This document shows, piece after piece, positions 42,873-50,250 of a stretch of DNA of 64,000 nt. The stretch's first letter is position 1. Each line of letters starts with the position of its first letter. Below the pieces are notes generated by a model. That model saw only the letters and a list, made by a program, of their open reading frames with translations, was not told the DNA's origin and searched no databases. The DNA is taken from the NCBI RefSeq assembly GCF_905201705.1, contig NZ_CAJKOX010000003.1:89168-153167 (forward strand), read 5' to 3'. The stretch is from an uncultured Marvinbryantia sp. (GTDB lineage Bacteria; Bacillota; Clostridia; Lachnospirales; Lachnospiraceae). Both the position numbers and the translations under genes were made by a program.

Positions 42873-44710
42873 TTCTGCACACCTCCCCTGTAATCCTCGC
42901 GATACCAGCAGCTCTGGATCTCATAAAGCTTTGCATATTCGCCGCCCTGCGCAAGCAGTGTCTCATGAGTTCCCTCCTCCGCAATTTTCCCGTTCTGCAA
43001 AAACAGAATCCGGTCGCAGAAGCTGGTGGACGCCAGCCGGTGCGAAATAAACAGGGAGGTTTTCCCCTCGGTCATATCGCGGTACTGGAGATAAATTTCA
43101 TTTTCCGCGATCGGATCGAGCGCCGCCGTCGGCTCATCGAGCACCAGCACCGGAGCGTCCTTATAAAGTGCGCGCGCCATCATCAGCTTCTGCGCCTCGC
43201 CGCCGGAAAGCTCGGTGCCCTCCTTATTGATCTGTTTATCAAGACACGTATCAATGCCGTGCGGCAGCAGATCCAGCTTTCTGCCAAGCCCTGCTTTTCG
43301 CATACACGCCTCCGCGCGGGATTTATCCACGCGCTCTCCAAAGTCGCCCGCCACCGTCTCCGCCAGCGAGAAAAACGCGGTCTGCACATCCTGAAACACC
43401 GGCGAAAACAGCCGATAATAATCGTCGCGCAGAAAATCGCCCGCCGGAATGCCATCGATCCGGATCTCGCCGGCGGTGGGCTGATACAGCCCGCACAGCA
43501 GCTTTACGAGCGTCGTCTTTCCGGCTCCGTTTGCGCCTACCAGCGCCACGCGCTCACCCGGCCGGAAGGTAAAGCTGATATCGTCCAGCGTGTTTTTTTC
43601 CGCTCCGTCATAGCAAAAAGACACATGATCGAAGATAATTTCCGGCGCCTTTCCCAGAAAGTCCTCCGCGTGCGCCGCTCCGTTTCCGTCGCAGTCCGGC
43701 AGGTCGAGATATTCGCGAAAGTCACAGACAGCCAGACTTGCCGCCTGCATTTCGTTCCACGCAGTCATAATATTGCCCACGTAGGTGGCAAAGCTGGATA
43801 TCGCCGCAAAATACAGCACAAACTGGTCGACGGTGATCTCGCCGCCAAGCGCCATTTGAAGAAGCACCGCGTATGCCGCGCCGTCGCGCAGAAGGATAAC
43901 GCCCAGATCGGCAAGCCTTATCAGGAATTGCCGTCCGCTCAGACGTTTCTGCCAGGCAGCATTCTTATCGCTCAGCTCCCGGTAGATCTGCTTCAGCCAC
44001 CCCGCCATTCCATACACGCGGATGTCCTTGGCGGCGGCAAAATCGCCGGATTTTTCAGCGGTGTAATTCAGCCTGCGGCTAAGGTCAGACCGTGCGGCGC
44101 GCGTGCGGTATTCGTACCGGTTATATGCGCGCACGCAGAGCCAGTTGATCGCCGGAGCAGCCGTCAAAAGAAGCACCAGCCAGGGACTGACAAAAGATAT
44201 CACCGTGCCAAACAGGAGATAACAGAGCGCGTTCTGCAAAAGCGCCATGCTCTGCCCGGGCATCTCCAGAAGCTTTACCCTGCCCTCATATGACCAGAGA
44301 GCAGCCTGCGCCCGGTCGTGGAGATCACGCGTCGCTTTCTTTTCATACTCCTGATAGAAGCAGCGCATAGATTTCCTCTGAAGCGCTACATACTGCTTAA
44401 AGCGGTACCGGCTGAGATACGCCGAGCGCACGTTCTGGCAAAAATCCCGCAGAGCTGTCGCGGCAAAGGCCGCGCCAAGCAGAATACCGACCGCAGCTGC
44501 CGCACGCCAAAAGCTCTGCTTCTCTACAACCTCCGACACCACCAGCGCCGGCAGCCTGATTTCCGTCCACGCAAGGAAAACGGAGAGCGGAATCCCCGCC
44601 GCCATCAGCCAGAAGGACTGCGGCGCGTCCCGCAGCATATTTTGAAAGCTCCAGAGCGCATTGCCTGCCGCTGAACGATAAGGCTTTTTCTTATCCGTTA
44701 AATTTTTCAA
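42869..44710 (-). CDS. ABC exporter subunit (fused membrane and ATPase domains)
   Basis: 613 residues from a TTG start at 44710 that has AGGAGGG 7 bases upstream; the frame is open to 44827, but that extension would run through a repeat and a hairpin. Membrane domain about 30-330; ATPase with Walker A GANGAGKTT near 395, signature ELSGGEAQKLMMARAL near 498 and Walker B VLVLDEPTAALDP near 520. Both subunits have complete ATPase motifs, so neither site is obviously degenerate. The setting behind a LytTR two-component set suggests regulated export of a peptide or signal, or antimicrobial resistance. Confidence 0.9.
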   Translation of the reverse strand: MKNLTDKKKPYRSAAGNALWSFQNMLRDAPQSFWLMAAGIPLSVFLAWTEIRLPALVVSEVVEKQSFWRAAAAVGILLGAAFAATALRDFCQNVRSAYLSRYRFKQYVALQRKSMRCFYQEYEKKATRDLHDRAQAALWSYEGRVKLLEMPGQSMALLQNALCYLLFGTVISFVSPWLVLLLTAAPAINWLCVRAYNRYEYRTRAARSDLSRRLNYTAEKSGDFAAAKDIRVYGMAGWLKQIYRELSDKNAAWQKRLSGRQFLIRLADLGVILLRDGAAYAVLLQMALGGEITVDQFVLYFAAISSFATYVGNIMTAWNEMQAASLAVCDFREYLDLPDCDGNGAAHAEDFLGKAPEIIFDHVSFCYDGAEKNTLDDISFTFRPGERVALVGANGAGKTTLVKLLCGLYQPTAGEIRIDGIPAGDFLRDDYYRLFSPVFQDVQTAFFSLAETVAGDFGERVDKSRAEACMRKAGLGRKLDLLPHGIDTCLDKQINKEGTELSGGEAQKLMMARALYKDAPVLVLDEPTAALDPIAENEIYLQYRDMTEGKTSLFISHRLASTSFCDRILFLQNGKIAEEGTHETLLAQGGEYAKLYEIQSCWYREDYRGGVQK

Positions 44711-44807
44711 AACACATCCCTCCTTTTGTTTCTGCTCCCATGATACCACGTTTTCCTCCAAAAAAAGAATTCGTGCACCAACCGCATCTGTCGGTACACG
44801 AATCGCG

Positions 44808-44832
44808 TTGCTGTTCACGTCGTTCACAGTAA
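44808..44832. repeat. TTACTG/CAGTAA dyad repeat, short copy
   Basis: TTGCTG...CAGTAA core only, with a one-base change in the left arm. It lies in the 157-base gap between the histidine kinase gene and the ABC pair. Confidence 0.7.
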
Positions 44833-44866
44833 CCGAATCGCAGTCAAATCCGGCGGCAGCCTGTCG

Positions 44867-45520
44867 TCACAGTCGCACTGCCGGAACCAGAAACTCCGAG
44901 GTGAACGCCCCTTCCTCGCTGTTGTATTTCACCCAGCCGCCATGTTCTTTCAGAATCGTCTCAGCGCGCTGCAGCCCAAAGCCGTGAAAGCCCCTCTTGC
45001 CGGTCTTAAAAAGCGTGCCGACCTTCGTTTTCTTCGTGCCTGCAGAGTTGAGCAGATAAAAATACATCATACAGCCCTTCATGCTGATGGAAAGGCGGAT
45101 GAATTTCTCCCCCCGCGCGTCCCGGCAGGCTTCGATCGCATTGCCAAGCAGATTTCCGATAACGATGCTCAGCTCCAGATCAGAGAGCAGCAGTTCTCCC
45201 GGCAGATTTGCCTGCACCGTCACTGCGATGCCCTCCGCCTTTGCCTGCGCAAGCTTTGCGGAAAGGATCGCATCCACCGTCACATTCCCTGTTTTTAGCA
45301 GCGTATCCACGCTCTGCAGATTCTGGTCAAGCTGTTCGATATAGGCAATCGCGCGATCCACCTCTCCGGCTTCCAGCTGCCCTTTCAGCGCCTGCAGATG
45401 ATGATGAAAGTCATGCTTGTAGCCGCGCATTTCTTTATGGATGTTGCGAACCTCATCGAGATGACGCTTCGCCTGCTCCTCCTGCATTTCTACAAGCTTC
45501 AGATAAGTTCGTTTCAACAT
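44867..45520 (-). CDS. AgrC/GHKL-type histidine kinase without membrane sensor
   Basis: 217 residues: a short coiled-coil start, the H-box with His36 in YKHDFHHHLQAL, and a GHKL ATPase domain with N-box IGNLLGNAIEACRDA near 125 and a GFGLQRAETILKEHGG G-box near 180. AgrC-type kinases normally carry five to seven N-terminal membrane helices; here nothing precedes the dimerisation helix, so it is a soluble kinase or a naturally reduced one. No upstream in-frame membrane region is visible. It is encoded 9 bases after its partner regulator. Confidence 0.88.
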   Translation of the reverse strand: MLKRTYLKLVEMQEEQAKRHLDEVRNIHKEMRGYKHDFHHHLQALKGQLEAGEVDRAIAYIEQLDQNLQSVDTLLKTGNVTVDAILSAKLAQAKAEGIAVTVQANLPGELLLSDLELSIVIGNLLGNAIEACRDARGEKFIRLSISMKGCMMYFYLLNSAGTKKTKVGTLFKTGKRGFHGFGLQRAETILKEHGGWVKYNSEEGAFTSEFLVPAVRL

Positions 45521-45529
45521 GGTTTCCCC

Positions 45530-46231
45530 TCAGTTTCCCGCGATAAACGCACGGTTGATATCATCGTACTTTCCGCGCGCAACCGGAATCTCCGCCCCGG
45601 TATCCAGCGTAACCGAGGTGCGTCTGATACAGATAATCGTTTTCAGATTAACAAGATAAGAGCGGTGCGTGCGGAAAAAATCCCCGCCAAGCTTCTGTTC
45701 AAAGGCGGAAATGTTTTCCTTTATGCGATATTCCTTTTCCCTCGTGTGGATTACAATATAGTGCTGAAATGCTTCCACATACAAAATATCGGATTCGTAA
45801 AGCTTAACCGTCCCGTCCTCGCAGGAAATTATCACAGACGGCGGCTCGACCGCCAGCCTTTCGGCGGCGCGCGACAGAACCGCAAAAAGCTTCTCCTTTG
45901 CCACTGGTTTCATGAGATAGTGAAGCGCGTCCACCTCATAGCCCTCGCTGACAAATTCAAAATGCGAGGTGATAAACACGATCTCCGCCCTGCTGCCCTC
46001 CGCGCGCACGCGTCTGGCAAGGTCGATGCCGCTCATGCCCTTCATCTCCACATCGAGGAGCAGAATATCATAGGCGCTGTCATCCCCGCAGGCAAACCAG
46101 AATGCTTCCGCGCTCGGAAAAAGCTCTGTCCTGCAGCTATTCTGATTTTTCCTTGCCCACTCGGAAACAATGCTTTTCAGCGCCTCCGCCTGCTCCGGCT
46201 CATCGTCGCAGATTGCGATCCGGTATGTCAT
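45530..46231 (-). CDS. LytTR-family response regulator
   Basis: 233 residues: receiver domain with phosphoacceptor Asp60 in DILLLDVEMKGMSG and the conserved Lys in YLMKPVAKE, then a LytTR DNA-binding domain (about 130-230) with YVEAFQHYIVIHT and FRTHRSYLVNL. LytTR proteins usually control peptide, bacteriocin or virulence genes via direct repeats. The frame opens at 46309, but GGAGG precedes the ATG at 46231, which overlaps the TetR stop (ATGA). It acts with the histidine kinase encoded next. Confidence 0.92.
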   Translation of the reverse strand: MTYRIAICDDEPEQAEALKSIVSEWARKNQNSCRTELFPSAEAFWFACGDDSAYDILLLDVEMKGMSGIDLARRVRAEGSRAEIVFITSHFEFVSEGYEVDALHYLMKPVAKEKLFAVLSRAAERLAVEPPSVIISCEDGTVKLYESDILYVEAFQHYIVIHTREKEYRIKENISAFEQKLGGDFFRTHRSYLVNLKTIICIRRTSVTLDTGAEIPVARGKYDDINRAFIAGN

Positions 46232-46758
46232 ATGCCTGCCTCCTTCCACCTGCCGCAGAATACCGCCGCAACCTCTGCGGGGCTTTCCTTTGCCCCGCTC
46301 TGCAGCCATTTCATCGCAGTGTTGAACAGCGCGCCGATGTACATGTACAGCTCATAGCGCTTAATTGAGCTGACAGGCATGCTCCCGGCTATCATCTCAT
46401 GAAACTGATTTAATTCATCCAGCATCAGGGAGGCAAACCCGGACTCGTACAGGTTCAGTGCATACTCCCCATATTCTTTAAAAAATGCAAAGCAGCGCTC
46501 TACATGATGCTCATCGATACCATCAGACAGATCGTAATCCATCGTTATGCGGAAAGATTCCAGAACATCCCGGATCAGTGTCACCAGCACATCCTCTTTC
46601 GACTCATAATTCCGGTAATAGGACGCGCGCGCCACTCCCGCCTTACGGATAATCTCTGTCACGGTAATCTCTGAAATACTCTTCTCATGCATCAGATCAA
46701 ACAGCGCGTCCGCGATACTCATTTTCACCCGCAGATTCTCCTGTGCTCTCTTATCCAT
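46228..46758 (-). CDS. TetR-family regulator
   Basis: 176 residues: helix-turn-helix SEITVTEIIRKAGVARASYY (about 29-48) followed by NYESKEDVLVTLI, and an all-helical effector domain. It is the first gene of a coupled set, TetR-LytTR-kinase, probably continuing into the ABC exporter genes. It likely represses its own promoter through TGAGACA...TGTATCA sites. The effector is unknown. GGAGGGG precedes the ATG. Confidence 0.88.
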   Translation of the reverse strand: MDKRAQENLRVKMSIADALFDLMHEKSISEITVTEIIRKAGVARASYYRNYESKEDVLVTLIRDVLESFRITMDYDLSDGIDEHHVERCFAFFKEYGEYALNLYESGFASLMLDELNQFHEMIAGSMPVSSIKRYELYMYIGALFNTAMKWLQSGAKESPAEVAAVFCGRWKEAGI

Positions 46759-46812
46759 AGCCCCTCCGTCCTGACGCAGCAGTCCCGACAGTTTCCCGTT
46801 ACATTTTGATAA

Positions 46813-46837
46813 TTACTGTTCCCTTCGTTCGCAGTAA
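46813..46837. repeat. TTACTG/CAGTAA dyad repeat, short copy
   Basis: Core TTACTG...CAGTAA with inner CCCTTCGTTCG. It lies in the leader region of the TetR gene. Confidence 0.75.
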
Positions 46838-46841
46838 CTCT

Positions 46842-46868
46842 TGATACATTTTGCCCGAAATTGTCTCA
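46842..46868. promoter_or_regulatory. Widely spaced TGATACA/TGTCTCA half-sites
   Basis: The same two half-sites as the operator at 46899, but separated by 13 bases instead of 2. A possible weaker or decayed TetR site. Confidence 0.4.
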
Positions 46869-46898
46869 CGTCGCGTTCTTGCGAAGCCCAAAGCGACA

Positions 46899-46914
46899 TG
46901 ATACACTTGTCTCA
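46899..46914. promoter_or_regulatory. Probable TetR operator
   Basis: TGATACACTTGTCTCA is a 16-bp dyad with one mismatched pair, just downstream of the -10 box of the TetR operon promoter. Confidence 0.68.
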
Positions 46915-46919
46915 CGTTT

Positions 46920-46947
46920 ATTCTATCATATTTTTTGAAACTGTAAA
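46920..46947 (-). promoter_or_regulatory. Promoter of the TetR-LytTR-kinase operon
   Basis: TTTACA (46947-46942) and TAGAAT (46925-46920) on the minus strand with a 16-base spacer. It predicts a long leader of about 155 bases. Confidence 0.65.
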
Positions 46948-46975
46948 GCGCCACGTATTTGCACGCGGCAAATTG

Positions 46976-47137
46976 TTACTGTTTACTCCGTTCACAGCAA
47001 CCTTCGCAAATCCATTTACAATTCGCTTCGCGAATGGAATTTGCTCACACCTGAGTCATGTTCTCACGCCTCAAACCCACAGGACTAGCTTCGCGTCGCA
47101 GCAGGTGTTTGAGCAGGTGTTTGAGGCTGGGGTGAAC
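46976..47137. repeat. TTACTG/CAGTAA dyad repeat, long copy 2
   Basis: Aligns along its length with 40939-41066, including the ATTCGC/GCGAAT and GCCTCAAAC/GTTTGAGGC hairpins. It contains an extra segment with CAGGTGTTTGAG duplicated. It ends about 30 bases before the degV ribosome site. Confidence 0.82.
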
Positions 47138-47180
47138 TGTAACGGCAAATTTTCACACCAGCAGGGAGGAAAAAGAATTT

Positions 47181-48050
47181 ATGCGGACTGCAATTGTAAC
47201 CGATACCAACAGCGGCATTTCCATAGAAAAAGCAAAAGAGCTGGGCATTTTTATCGTCCCGATGCCCGTCATCATTGGAGAAAATACGTATCTGGAGCAC
47301 CAGACCATTACGCACGCTGAACTTTACCGCGCGATGCGGCAGCATCTGGATATTTCATCCTCGCAGCCCTCGCCCGGCTTCGTGACCGATCTGTGGGATT
47401 CTATCCTCGCCTCCGGCTATGATGAGATCGTCTATATCCCCATGTCCAGCGGTCTGAGCGGCTCCTGTCAGAGCGCGGCAATGCTCGCAAAGGATTATAA
47501 CGGCAAGGTTTTCGTGGTTGACAATCACCGCATCTCCGTCACCCAGGAAACGTCCGTCTATGACGCAAAGCATCTTGCGGAAAGCGGATTTTCGGCTGCC
47601 AGGATCAAGGAGCGCCTGGAGAAGCACGCCTACGACGCCAGCATTTATATCAGCGTGGATTCTCTGGAATACCTGAAAAAAGGCGGCAGGATCACGCCCG
47701 CAGCTGCAGCCTTTGCCACGGTCATCAACCTGAAACCCGTGCTCACCATCCAGGGCGACAAGCTGGATTCCTTTGCAAAAATGCGCGGTATGAAACTATG
47801 CGAAAAGAAAATGATTGAAGCAATGCAGAAAGATATTGAGACGCGTTTTTCAGATATTCCGCACACACAGCTCGTCATTGCGACAGCCGGTACCTTTGAA
47901 AATCCGGCGGACGCCGAGCACTGGCGGCAGACCGTGCAGAACGCGTTTCCGGACTATGACATCCGTTACAGTCCGCTGTCCTGCAGCATCGCCTGTCACA
48001 CAGGGATCAATGCTGCAGGAGCCGGCGTGGTGCGGATTGAAAAACGGTAA
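47181..48050 (+). CDS. DegV-family fatty-acid-binding protein
   Basis: 289 residues with the two-domain DegV fold: AIVTDTNSGI at the start, the ligand-site SSSQPSPG near 60, MSSGLSGSCQSA near 92 and LKKGGRITPAAA near 160. Bacterial DegV (FakB-like) proteins bind fatty acids and present them to the kinase FakA for incorporation into phospholipid. GGAGG precedes the ATG. It is monocistronic, between a long repeat copy and its own terminator. Confidence 0.92.
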   Translation: MRTAIVTDTNSGISIEKAKELGIFIVPMPVIIGENTYLEHQTITHAELYRAMRQHLDISSSQPSPGFVTDLWDSILASGYDEIVYIPMSSGLSGSCQSAAMLAKDYNGKVFVVDNHRISVTQETSVYDAKHLAESGFSAARIKERLEKHAYDASIYISVDSLEYLKKGGRITPAAAAFATVINLKPVLTIQGDKLDSFAKMRGMKLCEKKMIEAMQKDIETRFSDIPHTQLVIATAGTFENPADAEHWRQTVQNAFPDYDIRYSPLSCSIACHTGINAAGAGVVRIEKR

Positions 48051-48062
48051 GAAATTCCAGAG

Positions 48063-48096
48063 AAAATGCCAGAGGTCATGTGCCTCTGGCATTTTT
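48063..48096 (+). terminator. Terminator of the degV-family gene
   Basis: AAAATGCCAGAGG (48063-48075) pairs perfectly with CCTCTGGCATTTT (48083-48095), with a 7-base loop and a T-run. Confidence 0.92.
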
Positions 48097-48132
48097 ATGT
48101 ACAGTCTGTCATTTTCTGAAGAGCCGTCCTCC

Positions 48133-48174
48133 TGCTGCGCAGGCTTTGTCATATTGCTGCGCAGGCTCTGTCAT
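48133..48174. repeat. Tandem duplication, 20-base unit
   Basis: TGCTGCGCAGGCTYTGTCAT occurs twice with a 22-base period, between the degV terminator and the end of the symporter gene. Confidence 0.8.
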
Positions 48175-48194
48175 TGTACGGCACCCGTATGCTG

Positions 48195-49688
48195 TTAATC
48201 ATCTGCGGAGAGCGTCCGCTCCTGCTCCGCCTGGATATCCGGAAACATGGAGAGCATCGGTTTTACCTTTTTGCCATGTATGCGGCGGTCTACATAGTTC
48301 TTTGTGCACTTCATAACAACCGGTGACAAAACGAGAACGCCGATAAGGTTCGGGATCATCATCATTCCGTTGAAGGTATCGGAAATATCCCATGCAAGCT
48401 GCGCTTCCATCACAGAACCCGCCAGCACGATGATTACAAACACAATGCGGTACACCGTCACCGACTTTTCACCGAACAGATACTGGCACGCCGTGGAACC
48501 GTAGTGGCTCCAGCCAAGCACGGTGGAGTATGCGAACAGCAGGATCGCGATTGCGATGAACCATGCGCCCGGCTTTCCGAAGGTCTGCTGGAATGCATAG
48601 CTCATAAGCGAGCTGGAACCAACCGCTTCCGCCGCCTCCGTCAGGGCACCTGTTGTCAGATCAACCGCACCGGAGCTTAAAATGGTCAGTGCCGTCAGTG
48701 TACATACCACGATCGTATCCGCAAATACCTCAAAGATGCCCCACATACCCTGACGAACCGGCTCCTTTACGTTGGAGCTGGAATGTACCATAACGGAGGA
48801 ACCAAGACCTGCCTCATTCGAGAATACACCGCGCTTGAAGCCCATCTGCATTGCCATCGCAATACCAGCTCCGACTACACCGCCTGCCGCTGATTTCAGC
48901 GCAAACGCTCCTTTAAAAATAGAAACAAATACTGCCGGGATCACGCTTGCATGCATACAGATAATCACAACCGTGCCCACCAGATATGCGATTACCATGA
49001 ACGGTACGATTTTCTCTGTGATAGATGCGATACGCTTCAAACCGCCAAGGATCACCGCAGCCACAGCTATAAATAAAATGATACCTGTTACGATCTGCGG
49101 AATATTAAACGCCGTGTATACGTTCATAACCATACTGTTTACCTGGCTCATGTTGCCAATGCCGAAGGAGGCAAGCAGACAGAAGCAGGAGAACAGAACA
49201 GCGAGGACCGTGCCGATCGTCTTGCAGCCCTTTTTGCTTCCCAGACCGTCGCGCAGATAATACATCGCGCCGCCGGCCCATTCGCCCTTCGAATTTTTCC
49301 TTCTGTACAGAATGCCAAGAACATTCTCCGAATAGTTCGTCATCATTCCGAAAAAGGCGATCAGCCACATCCAGAACACCGCGCCCGGTCCGCCGACTGC
49401 GATCGCGCCAGCCACGCCGACAATATTACCGGTACCGACCGTCGCCGCCAGCGCCGTACACAGCGACTGAAACTGCGATATTGAGCGATCCTGCGTGTGC
49501 TTTCTCACATGCTCATCGCCGAAGATCGCGCCGATGGTGTGTTTGATCCAGTGCCCGAAATGGGACAACTGGAAAAACTTTGTCATACAGGTCATCAGAA
49601 CGCCGACAAATCCCAGAAGTATCAGCGCCGGCCATCCCCAGACGATGCCGTTTACAAAACTGTTTACATTGGTAATCGTTTCAATCAT
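48195..49688 (-). CDS. Alanine/glycine:cation symporter (AGCS family)
   Basis: This 497-residue membrane protein has about eleven helices. Family signatures: ALAATVGTGNIVGVAGAIAV near 80 (Na+/substrate site), GGPGAVFWMWLIAFFGMMT near 98 and FKRGVFSNEAGLGS near 290. It takes up glycine or alanine with Na+ or H+. A tandem glycine riboswitch with its own terminator lies upstream, which points to glycine as the substrate or signal. GGGAG precedes the ATG. Confidence 0.94.
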   Translation of the reverse strand: MIETITNVNSFVNGIVWGWPALILLGFVGVLMTCMTKFFQLSHFGHWIKHTIGAIFGDEHVRKHTQDRSISQFQSLCTALAATVGTGNIVGVAGAIAVGGPGAVFWMWLIAFFGMMTNYSENVLGILYRRKNSKGEWAGGAMYYLRDGLGSKKGCKTIGTVLAVLFSCFCLLASFGIGNMSQVNSMVMNVYTAFNIPQIVTGIILFIAVAAVILGGLKRIASITEKIVPFMVIAYLVGTVVIICMHASVIPAVFVSIFKGAFALKSAAGGVVGAGIAMAMQMGFKRGVFSNEAGLGSSVMVHSSSNVKEPVRQGMWGIFEVFADTIVVCTLTALTILSSGAVDLTTGALTEAAEAVGSSSLMSYAFQQTFGKPGAWFIAIAILLFAYSTVLGWSHYGSTACQYLFGEKSVTVYRIVFVIIVLAGSVMEAQLAWDISDTFNGMMMIPNLIGVLVLSPVVMKCTKNYVDRRIHGKKVKPMLSMFPDIQAEQERTLSADD

Positions 49689-49772
49689 AATACTTTCTCC
49701 CTCTCTCTTTCATAATCCTCCCCGAAAAATCCCCTCAGATGTCTGCCAAAAATGCCCCTCCGCTTTTATTTT

Positions 49773-49807
49773 CATGGAAAGCAATTATCTGAAAACTCCT
49801 TTCCATG
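49773..49807 (-). other. Additional leader hairpin after the riboswitch terminator
   Basis: CATGGAAAG (49773-49781) and CTTTCCATG (49799-49807) form a 9-bp stem between the riboswitch terminator and the symporter gene. Role unknown. Confidence 0.6.
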
Positions 49808-49812
49808 GAAAC

Positions 49813-49845
49813 AAAAAAAGACGGAAGAAACAACTTCTCCCGTCT
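49813..49845 (-). terminator. Expression-platform terminator of the glycine riboswitch
   Basis: On the minus strand AGACGGGAGAAG pairs with TTCTTCCGTCT and is followed by seven T. It sits between the aptamers and the symporter gene, so glycine binding probably decides read-through. Confidence 0.87.
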
Positions 49846-49874
49846 GAAACACTCAAATAAGACCAATCATCTGA

Positions 49875-50060
49875 TCGCATTCTCTGTCCTTTCGCCTGAG
49901 AGATTCGCGCAATGCGCTTTGCACCTTCGGCACCCACCTCTTCGTGGGATTCTCCAGAGTGCAGTCCATATCCGGTCCCGTCCGATATGCTCTGCTGTCA
50001 GAACACCGAACCCCTGTAAGTGTTACTCCTTCGGGAAGGCGCGCCTTTCTCCCGGCTATA
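49875..50060 (-). ncRNA. Glycine riboswitch, tandem aptamers
   Basis: On the minus strand the second aptamer is clear (about 49960-49880): GGAGA..., GTGCCGAAGGTGCAAA, then CTCTCAGGCGAAAGGACAGA, the family's most conserved block. The first aptamer (about 50056-49965) has CCCGAAGGAGTAACACTTAC and CTGACAGCAGAG and is more diverged. It controls the AGCS symporter gene downstream, a common pairing in Firmicutes. Confidence 0.9.
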
Positions 50061-50090
50061 TCAACCTGCACATATTTAATTTACCCTATT

Positions 50091-50119
50091 ACCTTATCAC
50101 AGTGAGAAACTATTGTCAA
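50091..50119 (-). promoter_or_regulatory. Promoter upstream of the glycine riboswitch
   Basis: TTGACA (50119-50114) is perfect; the -10 position at 17 bases is TAAGGT (50096-50091), a weak match. Confidence 0.6.
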
Positions 50120-50160
50120 CTTTGATATTTATTTGACGATCCGTCATCATAGTCTTCGTG

Positions 50161-50213
50161 TTATTGTTCACTTCGTTCGCAGTAACCTTCGCATATCCAT
50201 TTTTAATTCACTT
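50161..50213. repeat. TTACTG/CAGTAA dyad repeat, medium copy
   Basis: TTATTG...CAGTAA core followed by CCTTCGCATATCCATTT, matching the left half of the long copies. It lies between the riboswitch promoter and the end of the citrate synthase gene. Confidence 0.75.
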
Positions 50214-50250
50214 CATGATACACAAGACGTATTTTTAGTGAAGACTTTAA

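Noticed and set aside
42815..44293. A 492-codon open frame on the plus strand opposite the ABC exporter gene
   Set aside because: Same reasoning: shadow of a gene with clear Walker A, signature and Walker B motifs; no start signal or domain.
44711..44827. A longer N-terminus for the ABC subunit, starting at 44827
   Set aside because: The extension passes through a dispersed repeat core and a hairpin and lacks a ribosome site, whereas a TTG at 44710 has AGGAGGG at good spacing.
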